A stretch of DNA of 64,000 nucleotides from Caldifarciminota bacterium UBA1063 (GCA_002316275.1 DCDE01000004.1:124001-188000); one strand, 5' to 3'. Shown: positions 53,886-63,328, numbered from the stretch's first letter. The notes: generated from the sequence alone by a model not told the origin. Numbers and translations are program-made.

Positions 53886-54663
53886 AGCTTTCCTTTATAG
53901 CATTAAGAACAATTTGTACTGCCTCACGAGAACCTGCTACAATATCCCCAGTATTAAGATAAGCTTTAGCCCCATTAAAATCCTTCACAGTTCCACCTGC
54001 CTCTTCAACGATGAGGGCACCAGCAGCGATGTCCCAAGCCGAAAGACCATACTCATAAAATACAGCAAACGTACCATTAGCGACATAGCAGAGGTCAAGG
54101 GCTGCAGACCCCAGCCTTCTCATATCAGAAAACTTCATAAACACCTTACCGAATATACTTTCAAGAAATTCAAACTTTGTTTTATCTCTAAAAGGAAAAG
54201 CTGTACCGAAAAGACTCTTCTCCACGTCACCTGAAGTATTTATCATAAGGAGGTCCCCATTTCTAAAGGCACCCTCTCCCCTTCCTGCATAAAAGAGCTC
54301 ATTCCTTGAAGGATTTAGAACTACCCCGACTTCAGGCTCGCCATTATGGAGAAGGGCACAAGAGATGGCGAAGATGTCAATCCCATGAAGAAAATTTTTG
54401 GTTCCATCCAGAGGATCTACTACCCAAACATAATCACTACTGAGCCCCTGCATCCCTTCCTCTTCCCCAAGGAATTGGTAATGTGGAAATTCTGAAGAGA
54501 GAATACTCCTAATTATTTCCTCTGATTTCCTGTCCACAAACGTAACCCAATCATTGTCTCTCTTTTCCTCTGCATCGAGATATGAAACTTTGCCAAAATT
54601 CTCAAGGATGAAAAGCCCGGCTTCTTTCGCTGCCGCTATAGCAACCTGAAGATGTTTCCCCAT
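53875..54663 (-). CDS. Inositol monophosphatase-family phosphatase
   Basis: Motifs GEEEG, WVVDPLDGTKNFLHGI and the C-terminal SAWDIAAGALIVEEAGG provide the Mg ligands of the FIG/IMPase fold. The substrate could be inositol phosphate, fructose bisphosphate or a nucleotide. It overlaps the CCA gene by 11 bp and the HAD gene by 28 bp. Confidence 0.92.
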   Translation of the reverse strand: MGKHLQVAIAAAKEAGLFILENFGKVSYLDAEEKRDNDWVTFVDRKSEEIIRSILSSEFPHYQFLGEEEGMQGLSSDYVWVVDPLDGTKNFLHGIDIFAISCALLHNGEPEVGVVLNPSRNELFYAGRGEGAFRNGDLLMINTSGDVEKSLFGTAFPFRDKTKFEFLESIFGKVFMKFSDMRRLGSAALDLCYVANGTFAVFYEYGLSAWDIAAGALIVEEAGGTVKDFNGAKAYLNTGDIVAGSREAVQIVLNAIKESYGS

Positions 54664-55424
54664 AAATCTTCCACATCTTTAAAAACAAAATCTGGATTAA
54701 TACGACTAATTTCCTCTTTACTTTTAACAACACCCGTTAGTACCAACATAGTAATCATACCCATCTTCTTACCTAATAGGATATCCGTATCAAGCCTATC
54801 ACCAACAATTGCAGTTTTATCCAACTCTGTGCCCAGTCTTCTCACGGCATACCTAATGATACAATCATTGGGCTTCCCCAATACCACAGGTTCAATCCCT
54901 ACGACCGTTGTAATTGCGTTTACGATGGCACCTGCACCAGGAAGCAACCCTTCAGGTGAAGGGAAACCCGAGTCACAGTTGCAGGCAATGAATTTAGCTC
55001 CATTTTGGATAGCAAGCACTGCTTCTTTAAGCTTACGATAATCTACATGTTGGTCGAGACCAACCACAACAAATTCGGCTCCTAAGTGACTATCAACAAT
55101 TTCCCAGCCGCACAGCTTTAGTTCCTCTTTAACTCCATCCTCCCCGATCACAAACGCCCCATGTTTCCCTGGGAAATACTCCCTGATATAATCACCAAGG
55201 GCATTTGCAGAAGTGTAAATCTTCGCAGGGTTTACTTCGATCCCCATTTTTTGTAACTTATCTCTTACTTGGTATGGAGTCCTTGTAGAATTGTTAGTTA
55301 GAAGTAAAAATGGAATATTTTTATCCTGAAGCCATGTGACAAATTCCTTTGCACCGGCCACGGGCCGATCACCAATATAGAGGGTCCCATCAAGGTCTAT
55401 TAGAAAGCCACGTATTTCTACCAT
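54636..55424 (-). CDS. HAD-IIA family phosphatase (NagD-like)
   Basis: The 262-residue protein starts with FLIDLDGTLYIGDRPVAGA (nucleophile Asp), has the second motif LLTNNSTRTP, and ends with AIVGDRLDTDILLGKKMGMITMLVLTGV. This is the p-nitrophenylphosphatase/NagD type with a C2B cap. The substrate is unresolved. It overlaps fabH by 7 bp. Confidence 0.92.
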   Translation of the reverse strand: MVEIRGFLIDLDGTLYIGDRPVAGAKEFVTWLQDKNIPFLLLTNNSTRTPYQVRDKLQKMGIEVNPAKIYTSANALGDYIREYFPGKHGAFVIGEDGVKEELKLCGWEIVDSHLGAEFVVVGLDQHVDYRKLKEAVLAIQNGAKFIACNCDSGFPSPEGLLPGAGAIVNAITTVVGIEPVVLGKPNDCIIRYAVRRLGTELDKTAIVGDRLDTDILLGKKMGMITMLVLTGVVKSKEEISRINPDFVFKDVEDLWGNIFRLL

Positions 55425-56395
55425 CTCAATAGCATAGCTCCATAAATAAACCCTGCGCCAAAAGAGACAATGAGCACCAGCTGGCCCCTTTTTAAAAGTC
55501 CTTTGTCTTCCATCTCTGAAAGCGCTATAGGTATAGAAGCTGCACTGGTATTTCCCATCCTGTCAATATTAACATAAACCTTATTAGGTTGAATCCCGAG
55601 TTTTTCCCTCGTAGCTTCAATTATCCTGATATTTGCCTGATGGGGCACCAGCCAATCGATGTCTTCGGACCTAAAACCAGCCCTTTCGAGTACCTTTTGT
55701 GCAGCATCCTGCATCCCGTTCACCGCGTGTTTAAAGACTTCTCTCCCTTGCATCTTTAAATAATGGTCTCTATCTCTCACTGTTTCAAAAGAAGCAGGTT
55801 TCCTCGACCCACCTGCAGGGAGCATAAGCAACTTATGAACCTCCCCATTGCCTTTTAGATATGACGATAAAATATCACTATCAGAATTGTCCTTTGTGAC
55901 GACTGCAGCACCGGCTCCATCCCCAAATAGTACACATGTATTTCGATCGGTATAATCTGTAATCCGGGATAGGGTTTCCGCACCTATAACCAGAATATTA
56001 CGGTAATTTGGAATACTTAAAAGCCCCCTTGCAATTTCTAAGGCATATATAAACCCAGGGCAGGCTGCCTCAATATCAAAACATGCAGACCTTTTTGCTC
56101 CGAGGTGCGCTTGCACAATACACGCCGTCGCCGGGAACAGATAATCGGGGCAAGCAGTGGCTACTAGGATTACGTCAATTTGCTCGGGCTCTAACTCTGC
56201 CTTCTGGAGGGCTTTTACCGCGGCCCTATATGCAAGGTCCGACGTAGCATCCTCTGGAGATGCTATATGCCGCTCCCTTATTCCTGTTCTCTCGACAATC
56301 CATGAATCTGAGGTTTCGACAATTTTCTCAAGATCAGCATTTGTCAATATATTTTCGGGTATATAAGACCCCATTGCAACGATCTTCACGCCCAC
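55418..56395 (-). CDS. fabH: 3-oxoacyl-ACP synthase III
   Basis: The Cys-His-Asn triad is present: C112 within DIEAACPGFIYAL, H in WLVPHQANIRI and N in RMGNTSAASIP. It condenses acetyl-CoA with malonyl-ACP in fatty acid synthesis. The start is GTG with GGAGG 5 bp upstream (GGAGGTGCATT). Ester-type fatty acid synthesis in this organism follows, although a UbiA prenyltransferase is also encoded. Confidence 0.95.
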   Translation of the reverse strand: MGVKIVAMGSYIPENILTNADLEKIVETSDSWIVERTGIRERHIASPEDATSDLAYRAAVKALQKAELEPEQIDVILVATACPDYLFPATACIVQAHLGAKRSACFDIEAACPGFIYALEIARGLLSIPNYRNILVIGAETLSRITDYTDRNTCVLFGDGAGAAVVTKDNSDSDILSSYLKGNGEVHKLLMLPAGGSRKPASFETVRDRDHYLKMQGREVFKHAVNGMQDAAQKVLERAGFRSEDIDWLVPHQANIRIIEATREKLGIQPNKVYVNIDRMGNTSAASIPIALSEMEDKGLLKRGQLVLIVSFGAGFIYGAMLLRW

Positions 56396-56411
56396 AATGC
56401 ACCTCCAGAAA

Positions 56412-57038
56412 CTATAAATTCAAAAACAAAGATTTACCAAAAATTAACCTTATATAAAAGTTTACAGTCGCGTTGATATATGCTCCAAAAAGCGGAAGCC
56501 CAAAAGCAGAAAGTAAAATTAACGCAAGGAGTAAATAGTAACCGTATCTCCGCATAAATTCTTTGAAAGCTCCGGCTGGCAGGAAATACTCCAAAACATG
56601 CCACCCATCCAGGGGTGGAATGGGGATTATATTAAAAAATGCAAGTGCGCCGCTGATAACAATAAAATTTACGATCATAGCCCCAAGAGTCGTAGTTAGA
56701 AGAAATTTCAACGCTACAAAACGCAATATAATTCCGACAAGAAAACCCGAAACAAGGTTCGAAACTGGGCCTGCAAGAGATACCAGCACAATATCTCTTT
56801 TGGGATCCCTCATATTATATGGATTTACTTGAACGGGTTTTGCCCAGCCAAAGTGAAAAAATAAAAGTGCGATAAAACCAATAGGATCTATATGTGCGAA
56901 AGGATTAAGAGTAAGACGTTTTGTGAGTTTTGGAGTTGGGTCACCCAGTTTGTATGCCACATACCCATGAAAGTATTCATGAATTGTCAGTGCCAGAAGG
57001 ATACCTGGCAAAACCAGAATGAAATCAAGCCAGTTCAT
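56412..57038 (-). CDS. Site-2 protease-like M50 membrane metalloprotease
   Basis: Zinc motif HEYFHGYVAYKLGDP around residue 19 and the second motif IPIPPLDGWHVLEYFLP. Six hydrophobic segments. I start at ATG 57038 (MNWLDFILVLPGI); an upstream TTG at 57062 is possible. Members of this rhomboid-like family without PDZ domain cleave transmembrane substrates or are housekeeping; the target is unknown. The 36-codon frame at 57025 overlaps it. Confidence 0.88.
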   Translation of the reverse strand: MNWLDFILVLPGILLALTIHEYFHGYVAYKLGDPTPKLTKRLTLNPFAHIDPIGFIALLFFHFGWAKPVQVNPYNMRDPKRDIVLVSLAGPVSNLVSGFLVGIILRFVALKFLLTTTLGAMIVNFIVISGALAFFNIIPIPPLDGWHVLEYFLPAGAFKEFMRRYGYYLLLALILLSAFGLPLFGAYINATVNFYIRLIFGKSLFLNL

Positions 57039-57135
57039 TTCTTGCCACCGGGTCAGAATCAAACTTATAAATCATAGCTGAAATTAAACCTACTAATTTA
57101 CGAATAGTATTGTACCAGATACATTTTTTAACCAT
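57025..57135 (-). CDS. Possible 36-residue protein upstream of the M50 protease
   Basis: An ATG at 57135 preceded by GCGGAGGTAAA opens a 36-codon frame (MVKKCIWYNTIRKLVGLI...) with a hydrophobic central helix. It ends in TGA 14 bp inside the M50 gene. A small membrane peptide coupled to the protease is possible, or it is a leader; no family is recognised. Confidence 0.4.
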   Translation of the reverse strand: MVKKCIWYNTIRKLVGLISAMIYKFDSDPVARNELA

Positions 57136-57186
57136 TTTACCTCCGCAAGTCCATTTTGCGTTATTAGACTCTATTAAGTACAATCA

Positions 57187-58071
57187 TCAATTCCTTCGAT
57201 TTAAAAAATATTCAGCAAGCTCTTCGAGAAGCGCCCCCTTCTCACCAAAAGCCGCCTTCGCTTCAATTTTTACCTTTTCAGTAAGCTTCTTTGCTTCCTT
57301 AATGGAGTTATCGAGCCCCATTACTTTCGGGTAAGTGCACTTCCCGCCTTCATGATCCTTTTTCAACTTCTTACCCAGTTCCCGTTCCTCACCCGTCTCA
57401 TCAAGGATATCATCAATAATCTGAAATAGAACACCAAGGTCTATCCCAATAGTTTTTAATTTCTCTATTGTTGACTCCGCTGCCCTTGCACCAATAGCAC
57501 CGATTACAAGTGAAGCCTCTATAAATCTGGCTGTCTTCCTTAAGTGAATACTTTCCACAAGATTCCTCGTATGGACACGACCCTCTGCTCTAATGTCAAG
57601 CACCTGTCCCCCAATAACTCCATCAACACCAAGGGCGTTAACCAGCACCTCTAACATCCTCACTTTCAATTCATCAGGAATCACACCCTGCAGAAATATC
57701 CCTACAGCCTCTACAAAGAGGGCATCCCCTGCAAGAATAGCCGCAGCTTCACCATAAACTTTGTGATTAGACGGTTTACCCCTCCTAAAGTCATCATCAT
57801 CCATAGCCGGCAAGTCATCATGAATAAGAGTAAAAGTGTGAATCATCTCCAGTGCGCAGGCCTGTGGCATCACCTCGTCGATATTCTGACCTCCTGACAA
57901 CTCATACCCAAGTATACATAAGACAGGCCTCAACCGCTTTCCACCTGCAACCAGGGAATAATACATCGATTCTCTCAAAATCGGTATTCCTGGCCCCGAT
58001 TTTGGAAAAAGTTCCTCTAACTTCTCATTTACCAATTTGCTTCTTATTGTCACATACTCTTTAATATCCAT
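57187..58071 (-). CDS. ispA: Farnesyl/geranylgeranyl-type polyprenyl diphosphate synthase
   Basis: The first Asp-rich motif reads FTLIHDDLPAMDDDDFRRGKP with the two-residue insertion of bacterial type II enzymes; the second is FQIIDDILDETGEERELGK. An aromatic residue (F) lies five positions before the first motif, as in E. coli IspA, which favours a C15 product. The 294-residue length fits. It supplies quinones, undecaprenyl carriers and perhaps the UbiA enzyme. Confidence 0.92.
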   Translation of the reverse strand: MDIKEYVTIRSKLVNEKLEELFPKSGPGIPILRESMYYSLVAGGKRLRPVLCILGYELSGGQNIDEVMPQACALEMIHTFTLIHDDLPAMDDDDFRRGKPSNHKVYGEAAAILAGDALFVEAVGIFLQGVIPDELKVRMLEVLVNALGVDGVIGGQVLDIRAEGRVHTRNLVESIHLRKTARFIEASLVIGAIGARAAESTIEKLKTIGIDLGVLFQIIDDILDETGEERELGKKLKKDHEGGKCTYPKVMGLDNSIKEAKKLTEKVKIEAKAAFGEKGALLEELAEYFLNRRN

Positions 58072-58079
58072 TAAATCCC

Positions 58080-58832
58080 CTAAAAAAGATTATCAAGAAG
58101 TGTCATAATTATAAAACCCAGCATGAAGGAAAATGTAGCAATCTTCTCCTTACCTGCTGAGTGAGACTCCGGGATCATCTCATCACTAACTACATATATC
58201 ATTGCGCCGCTGGCAAACGCCATAATGTAAGGAAGTAGCTTCCCAAGTAAAACCCCAAGTGAAACCCCAAAAAGACCAGCAACTGGTTCAATCATTCCTG
58301 TCAAAAAGGCAATAAAAATAGCCTTCCCTTTGCTCATACCCATGCTATAAAGAGGCAAAGCTACTGCGGCGCCCTCGGGTATATTCTGAATTCCAATTGC
58401 AAGGGCAAGGGAAATAGCTTGAGCTGAAACACCCCGAGCAAAGGAAACACCCACAGCCATACCCTCAGGGAAATTATGTATTGTCATTGTAATCAGAAGA
58501 AGACCCGTTAGACGCAATTCCGATGGGGGACCTTCTAAACCCTTCAGTAAGTGCTCATGCGGCAGAATTGTATCAAGTATATCTACAAAAATTGCCCCTA
58601 AAAGGAAAACCACCAGTGTTAAAAATATATTTCCTGCAGAAATAGCCGGAACTAGCAAACTAAATATAGACGCAGCGAACATTATTCCACCTGAAAGCCC
58701 TAAAAAGAGTGGCATACTTCTCGGTGTATACTTCACCTTTGGAAGAATAAAAAGAGCTCCAATAGAAGTTGCAAGCCCCGTGAATAGTGATGCGAGAGCA
58801 CCTGAGAAAATTGCCGACACGCTAACTCTCAA
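58080..58832 (-). CDS. ZIP-family metal transporter
   Basis: The 250-residue protein has eight predicted helices and the ZIP metal-site motifs TIHNFPEGMAVGVSF and GIQNIPEGAAVALPL, together with TGMIEPVAGLFG. It would carry zinc, iron or manganese into the cytoplasm. The start codon is TTG at 58832; a GTG at 58820 is possible. It overlaps the small TPR gene by 11 bp. Confidence 0.92.
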   Translation of the reverse strand: MRVSVSAIFSGALASLFTGLATSIGALFILPKVKYTPRSMPLFLGLSGGIMFAASIFSLLVPAISAGNIFLTLVVFLLGAIFVDILDTILPHEHLLKGLEGPPSELRLTGLLLITMTIHNFPEGMAVGVSFARGVSAQAISLALAIGIQNIPEGAAVALPLYSMGMSKGKAIFIAFLTGMIEPVAGLFGVSLGVLLGKLLPYIMAFASGAMIYVVSDEMIPESHSAGKEKIATFSFMLGFIIMTLLDNLF

Positions 58833-59142
58833 GACCCGAAAGTCTTTTAATGTGATTTATACTCTCTTCATCATCGGGCTTCAAAGAAAGAACTCTGAGA
58901 AAGTACTGTCTGGCACCGTCTTCGTCATTGATCATTTCTTTAAAGAGCCCCATAGCTTTAAGATACCTGATTTTCTCGTCTTCAGACTGGACCTCATTAT
59001 TATTAACCCTTCTGATCAACTCATTAATACAGGTCTCAGCAAAATCAATCTCGTTTTCAAATAAAGCCTCTCTAAAATAATCAAAAAGTTCTTTACTAGT
59101 GTAAGATGAATAATCCTCTTTACTCGATTTCTTTGGAGACAT
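58822..59142 (-). CDS. Small TPR-like protein
   Basis: The 106-residue protein has a Lys/Ser-rich start and two to three helix pairs, the last of which (ARQYFLRVLSLKPDDEESI) is TPR-like. No enzymatic feature is visible. It overlaps trkA by 23 bp and the ZIP gene by 11 bp, so it is translated with them; a role is unknown. Confidence 0.7.
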   Translation of the reverse strand: MSPKKSSKEDYSSYTSKELFDYFREALFENEIDFAETCINELIRRVNNNEVQSEDEKIRYLKAMGLFKEMINDEDGARQYFLRVLSLKPDDEESINHIKRLSGLES

Positions 59143-59848
59143 ACTCCCTAAACTCCTCTATGTTTGCTGACGTACCTATTACTACAAGTTTATCGGTCCT
59201 CATAAGTTCAAAGGTTGCATCGGGAAGAACAAAGGTCTCGGTTTTGGTATCTACTCCAATTACCGGCTGCTTTGCATCTATCTTATCTAAATCCTTTACA
59301 TCCAGTCTATTACGCTCGACAGCAATAACATACACACCATACTTCCTTTTAATCTCAAGCTCCCCAAGGGTCTTCCTCTGAAAATTCTTAGGGACATCTA
59401 CGGTAGCTATCATAAAATTTTTCTTTCTCAGAAGATCCACGAGCTCCTCGGCTCCCATTATGATACTATAGGCTAACCTTTCTGCTGACTGCTTTTCAGG
59501 TTGAATCACTCGTGACACTCCCAGTCGAGACAGAATCTTCGCATGCACTTCATTAGAAGCTTTCGCGTAAATATTTTTAACTTTCGCCTCTTGTAAAATT
59601 TGAGCAGTCAAAATCGAGGAAGAAATTTCCGATATGCATAAGAACACATAGTCAAAATCTGAAAGGTTTAAATGTGTAACTGCAGCTTCGTCAGTACTAT
59701 CCAGAATCAAAGCCTGTGCAACTGTATCTTCTATTCCCCTGATTTTATTTTCATCCTTATCCATTACTACGACGGTATGGTGCTCTTTTACAAAAAATTC
59801 TGCAAGGGCTTTACCAAACCTACCTGCTCCTACTATCAACACATTCAC
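59120..59848 (-). CDS. trkA: TrkA/KtrA potassium-channel regulatory subunit
   Basis: The RCK_N domain starts with the NAD motif VGAGRFGKALAEF and continues with VVMDKDENKIRGIED and ILDSTDEAAV. An RCK_C part covers residues about 150-240. With the TrkH/KtrB subunit encoded 4 bp upstream it would gate potassium uptake. The start is GTG. Confidence 0.93.
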   Translation of the reverse strand: MNVLIVGAGRFGKALAEFFVKEHHTVVVMDKDENKIRGIEDTVAQALILDSTDEAAVTHLNLSDFDYVFLCISEISSSILTAQILQEAKVKNIYAKASNEVHAKILSRLGVSRVIQPEKQSAERLAYSIIMGAEELVDLLRKKNFMIATVDVPKNFQRKTLGELEIKRKYGVYVIAVERNRLDVKDLDKIDAKQPVIGVDTKTETFVLPDATFELMRTDKLVVIGTSANIEEFREYVSKEIE

Positions 59849-59852
59849 GCTC

Positions 59853-61256
59853 TCACCCCACTATGTAGCGATCTTCTGGATAGCCAATCTCCACCCTCGA
59901 CTTTTCAACTATATAAGTTGCAATAGAAAGTACTCCAACTTTCCCCACAATCATAAGTATTATTATAATCCATTTTGATGGCACAATAAAATCTGCAGAA
60001 AGACTAATGTATGGAATAAAACGAGAGCCCGTCGAGAGGCCAACGGTCCCAAAGGCAGAAAAAACTTCAAACACGATATCAACTGGGTTGTGGCTATTCA
60101 AAACACTCTTATCCAGAGCAAAAATTAGAAAAATCGAAGTCAATATAAGTAACAATGATAAAAATACTATTATTAATGATTTTCCCACAGTTTCTCCCGG
60201 TATCCTCCTCTTAAATAGATACACATTCTTATATCCTTTCAAATAGTGGAAAATCCATAAGAACACAAGTGCAAATGTATTGGTTTTAACTCCACCCGCG
60301 GTGCCTCCCGGACTTCCTCCAATATACATTAATAACATGATAAACATCAATGTGGCAGGGGCTAAACTGGCAAAATCTACTGTGTTAAAACCGCAGGTTC
60401 GCGGAGTTACAGATTGAAAAAGAGAAGCTAAAACCTTTTCTAAACCCGTAAAAGAAGCAAAAGCCCTATTATTCTCCAAGAGTAGAATAACGATAAAACC
60501 CCCGATTATTAAAGAAAGAGTCCAGACGATTACACCCTTAGTATGTGTCGAAAACCTGAAGACCTTTCCACTCGATTCAGAGCCTTGTATTTTTTCGCTC
60601 TTCCTATTTAAGATCTTAAAACTGCGCAGCTTCGATGAAGCAAAATCCCTAATTTCGTTTACCGCAAAAAAACCCAATCCACCGCACACTATTAAAAATA
60701 TCATAATGAGATTGACCCATATATCCCCTCTAAAACTCACTAATGAATCTGAAAAAGTGGAAAAGCCCGCGTTGCAAAAGGCTGAAACTGATTGAAAAAT
60801 TGCATGTTTGAATGCAAGAGACGGATCAAAGTATTTGAGAAATGAAAAAAATAATAAAATCGATCCAAAAAACTCTATGGTAAAAGTATACACTATAACC
60901 CTTCTGGCGAATGAGAGCGCGAAACCTGGCTTTAATTCAGGAAAGCTATGTGCGACCATTTCAGGCAGGATAAGGCTTTTCCTTAGACGGTGGAGCAGAA
61001 TACCTGCAACGGTCATATAGCCGATCCCCCCAAGCTGAATCAGTACAAGAATCACAGCTTTTCCAAACAGGGTAAAAAACACAGGTGTATCTCGTACAAT
61101 TAATCCCGTAACACACAGAGCGGAAGTACTGGTAAAGAAAGCATCAGTAAAACCCAAAGGCCCAGTCCTAGATATAGGTAACAGTAAAAGCACTGCGCCA
61201 ACCAATGCAAAGGATATATATCCAAGAAAAAGTAACAAAAATGCCTTTCTTTCCAT
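59853..61256 (-). CDS. trkH: TrkH/KtrB potassium-transporting subunit
   Basis: The 467-residue membrane protein has about ten helices and the four P-loop-type repeats, of which FFTSTSALCVTGLIV, FQSVSAFCNAGFSTFSDS and FQSVTPRTCGFNTVDF are clear, and STGSRF in the last. It conducts potassium with TrkA. The ATG at 61256 lies 20 bp after the outer-membrane-protein stop. Confidence 0.95.
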   Translation of the reverse strand: MERKAFLLLFLGYISFALVGAVLLLLPISRTGPLGFTDAFFTSTSALCVTGLIVRDTPVFFTLFGKAVILVLIQLGGIGYMTVAGILLHRLRKSLILPEMVAHSFPELKPGFALSFARRVIVYTFTIEFFGSILLFFSFLKYFDPSLAFKHAIFQSVSAFCNAGFSTFSDSLVSFRGDIWVNLIMIFLIVCGGLGFFAVNEIRDFASSKLRSFKILNRKSEKIQGSESSGKVFRFSTHTKGVIVWTLSLIIGGFIVILLLENNRAFASFTGLEKVLASLFQSVTPRTCGFNTVDFASLAPATLMFIMLLMYIGGSPGGTAGGVKTNTFALVFLWIFHYLKGYKNVYLFKRRIPGETVGKSLIIVFLSLLLILTSIFLIFALDKSVLNSHNPVDIVFEVFSAFGTVGLSTGSRFIPYISLSADFIVPSKWIIIILMIVGKVGVLSIATYIVEKSRVEIGYPEDRYIVG

Positions 61257-61275
61257 CTTAAATGGGGCTGAGGAA

Positions 61276-62073
61276 TTATATCCCTGCTTTTACCCCCAGT
61301 GTTAATCCAAACTTTTCATTTCTGTATTGCCCTTCTAAATAGCCCTTCAACACCAACACCTTAAACTCAAACCCAACAAAGTAAGAAAGGGCTTCTTTCT
61401 CTATATCACTTATCGCCTTATGGGTTGCATCTCCGGACGTCCAGTAATCTGTTTTCATAGAATACGTGTCATAAGAAATCCCACCATAAGGCGTGACTAT
61501 GGGAAGGCTTTTTGAGACCGCTGCACGGACCGAGAGGTCGTCAAGAGCCAGCTTCGTGTAAAGGGTATCTTCAAACTCAAATGTAAGGCCCTGATACATG
61601 CTATTCATAATTGTTACAGAAATAGCTGGAGTAGGGGGAATAAGTTGGTCTTTTAACAATTGAATCTTAATGCCATATGCGAACAAATATGGAAGGTCCT
61701 GAAAATAATCAGCTTTAACAAGCGTAGGTGCATATTTGCAAATGAAATCCACAGCAAAAAGCTCCCTAAAAGCAGGTGTAACAGAAAAACCTCTAAATAA
61801 ACCAAGTTCACTATATAGATAAGGGAAAAATGCTGGGAACTCCACATCCTCAGATGTTGCGGGATTTTGAAACTTAAACCAGCCCATATTGACAGCAGCG
61901 CCAATATTGAAATGTGGCAACCCACCTCTGCATCCTGCATTTGAAACAACCCCCGAAGAGACAAGTGATGCGGCATTACCAGCCAAAGATTGAGCCATAT
62001 CTTGAACTCTCTCTTCGACAGTTTGAGCGCTAAGGACCGCTACTACAAACAGCAAGCACGTCAAATACTTCAT
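61276..62073 (-). CDS. Outer-membrane-type protein of unknown function
   Basis: A signal peptide (residues 1-15, SAQT cleavage) and beta-rich sequence ending in FGLTLGVKAGI suggest an outer-membrane or surface beta-barrel of 265 residues. I do not recognise the family. It is the first gene of the operon from a consensus promoter (62096-62124), with GGAGG before ATG. Confidence 0.7.
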   Translation of the reverse strand: MKYLTCLLFVVAVLSAQTVEERVQDMAQSLAGNAASLVSSGVVSNAGCRGGLPHFNIGAAVNMGWFKFQNPATSEDVEFPAFFPYLYSELGLFRGFSVTPAFRELFAVDFICKYAPTLVKADYFQDLPYLFAYGIKIQLLKDQLIPPTPAISVTIMNSMYQGLTFEFEDTLYTKLALDDLSVRAAVSKSLPIVTPYGGISYDTYSMKTDYWTSGDATHKAISDIEKEALSYFVGFEFKVLVLKGYLEGQYRNEKFGLTLGVKAGI

Positions 62074-62095
62074 AATAACCTCCTAAATAATTTTA

Positions 62096-62124
62096 ATTAT
62101 AACAGTTTATATGCTAACGTTCAA
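62096..62124 (-). promoter_or_regulatory. Promoter of the OMP-trkHA operon
   Basis: On the minus strand TTGAAC (62119-62124), 17 bp, TATAAT (62096-62101), giving a start near 62089, about 16 nt before the ATG at 62073. Confidence 0.85.
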
Positions 62125-62228
62125 TACGAGAAAAACTTTATGAGCTAATACACTGATTACAGGCCCTGATCAAATTTGTTCGCTAAAATCTCTAAAACTG
62201 CCACAAGATGGTATACTATGGCATTTCT

Positions 62229-62257
62229 TTGAACCTCCACGGGCATAAGAGTAAAAT
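62229..62257 (+). promoter_or_regulatory. Promoter giving a probably leaderless NptA mRNA
   Basis: TTGAAC (62229-62234), 17-bp spacer and TAAAAT (62252-62257). The expected start, about 7 nt beyond, falls on the ATG at 62264, and no Shine-Dalgarno lies upstream. Confidence 0.7.
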
Positions 62258-62263
62258 ATACCA

Positions 62264-63328
62264 ATGTATATTGTTATTTTGATAGTTTCTTTTTACTTTT
62301 TCTTTTTTAGTATAGAACTCTTGGCAGGGGGGTTTCAACTTCTTGGTAGCAACTTCGCACAGATCCTAATCCAGAACACAACAAATCCGTTAGTCGGCTT
62401 CTCAACAGGGCTTCTCGCCACCGCCATTGTACAATCCTCATCTTCCACAACGACAATAATTGTCGGACTGATAGCCAGCAAGACGCTCACTATCAGAAAC
62501 GCAATCCCGATGATTATGGGTGCCAACATAGGTACAACTATTACGAATACACTCGTCTCTCTAACTCATATAAAAAAAGGGAAGGAATTTAAAAATGCAT
62601 TGCAAGCAGCCACAGTTCACGATTTTTTTAACCTGCTCACAGCCTTAACCTTCCTACCCATAGAATATTTTTTCCACCCCCTTGAGAGAATAGCAACAAT
62701 TCTGGCACATGTTTTTCAAAATGTTGGCGGTTTCGCCGTTGTATCTCCTTTAAAGCTTATCCTCGAACCTTTAATAAAAGTAGTAGTTCAGTCCCCACTC
62801 AAGAAATTTCCTTTAGTTATATTAATTATCGCCATCCTAGTTCTTCTTATCTCTTTAAAATATATCGTTGATAGCATGACTAAGATTTCAAAGAGACTTG
62901 TTGATAAATACTTGAATACAGTTTTCTTTAGAAACCTCGGTACTTCTTTCCTCTCGGGTCTGGTTCTAACTGCACTAGTGCAATCAAGCTCATGCACTAC
63001 CTCACTTGCAGTGCCCCTTACAGCTATTGGCATTCTCGACTTAAGAAGGGTCCTTTACTATACAATGGGCGCTAATGTTGGAACCACAATAACAGCGATT
63101 ATCGCTGCCCTTATCACAAAAAGCTCCGCAGCACTTGCTATTGCATTCTCCCACTTACTCTTTAACGTTTTTGGTATAGTGCTCAATACCTTAATATACA
63201 GGGAGGTTGCAATGAAAATCGCAACCGCATTTGCAGAATTCTCAGTAAAGCACAAAACAATTATGTTTTTTTACTTAATTGCACAATTTTATTTAGTTCC
63301 AATTTTAATAGTAATTTTTGGGAGGTGA
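62264..63328 (+). CDS. Na/phosphate symporter of the NptA/PNaS family
   Basis: The 354-residue protein contains the two inverted PNaS repeats: GFSTGLLATAIVQSSSSTTTI with GANIGTTITNTLV, and SGLVLTALVQSSSCTTSLAV with GANVGTTITAI. Each repeat carries the QSSS motif. It is an inner-membrane transporter of phosphate with sodium. The PhoU-like gene follows directly. Confidence 0.94.
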   Translation: MYIVILIVSFYFFFFSIELLAGGFQLLGSNFAQILIQNTTNPLVGFSTGLLATAIVQSSSSTTTIIVGLIASKTLTIRNAIPMIMGANIGTTITNTLVSLTHIKKGKEFKNALQAATVHDFFNLLTALTFLPIEYFFHPLERIATILAHVFQNVGGFAVVSPLKLILEPLIKVVVQSPLKKFPLVILIIAILVLLISLKYIVDSMTKISKRLVDKYLNTVFFRNLGTSFLSGLVLTALVQSSSCTTSLAVPLTAIGILDLRRVLYYTMGANVGTTITAIIAALITKSSAALAIAFSHLLFNVFGIVLNTLIYREVAMKIATAFAEFSVKHKTIMFFYLIAQFYLVPILIVIFGR

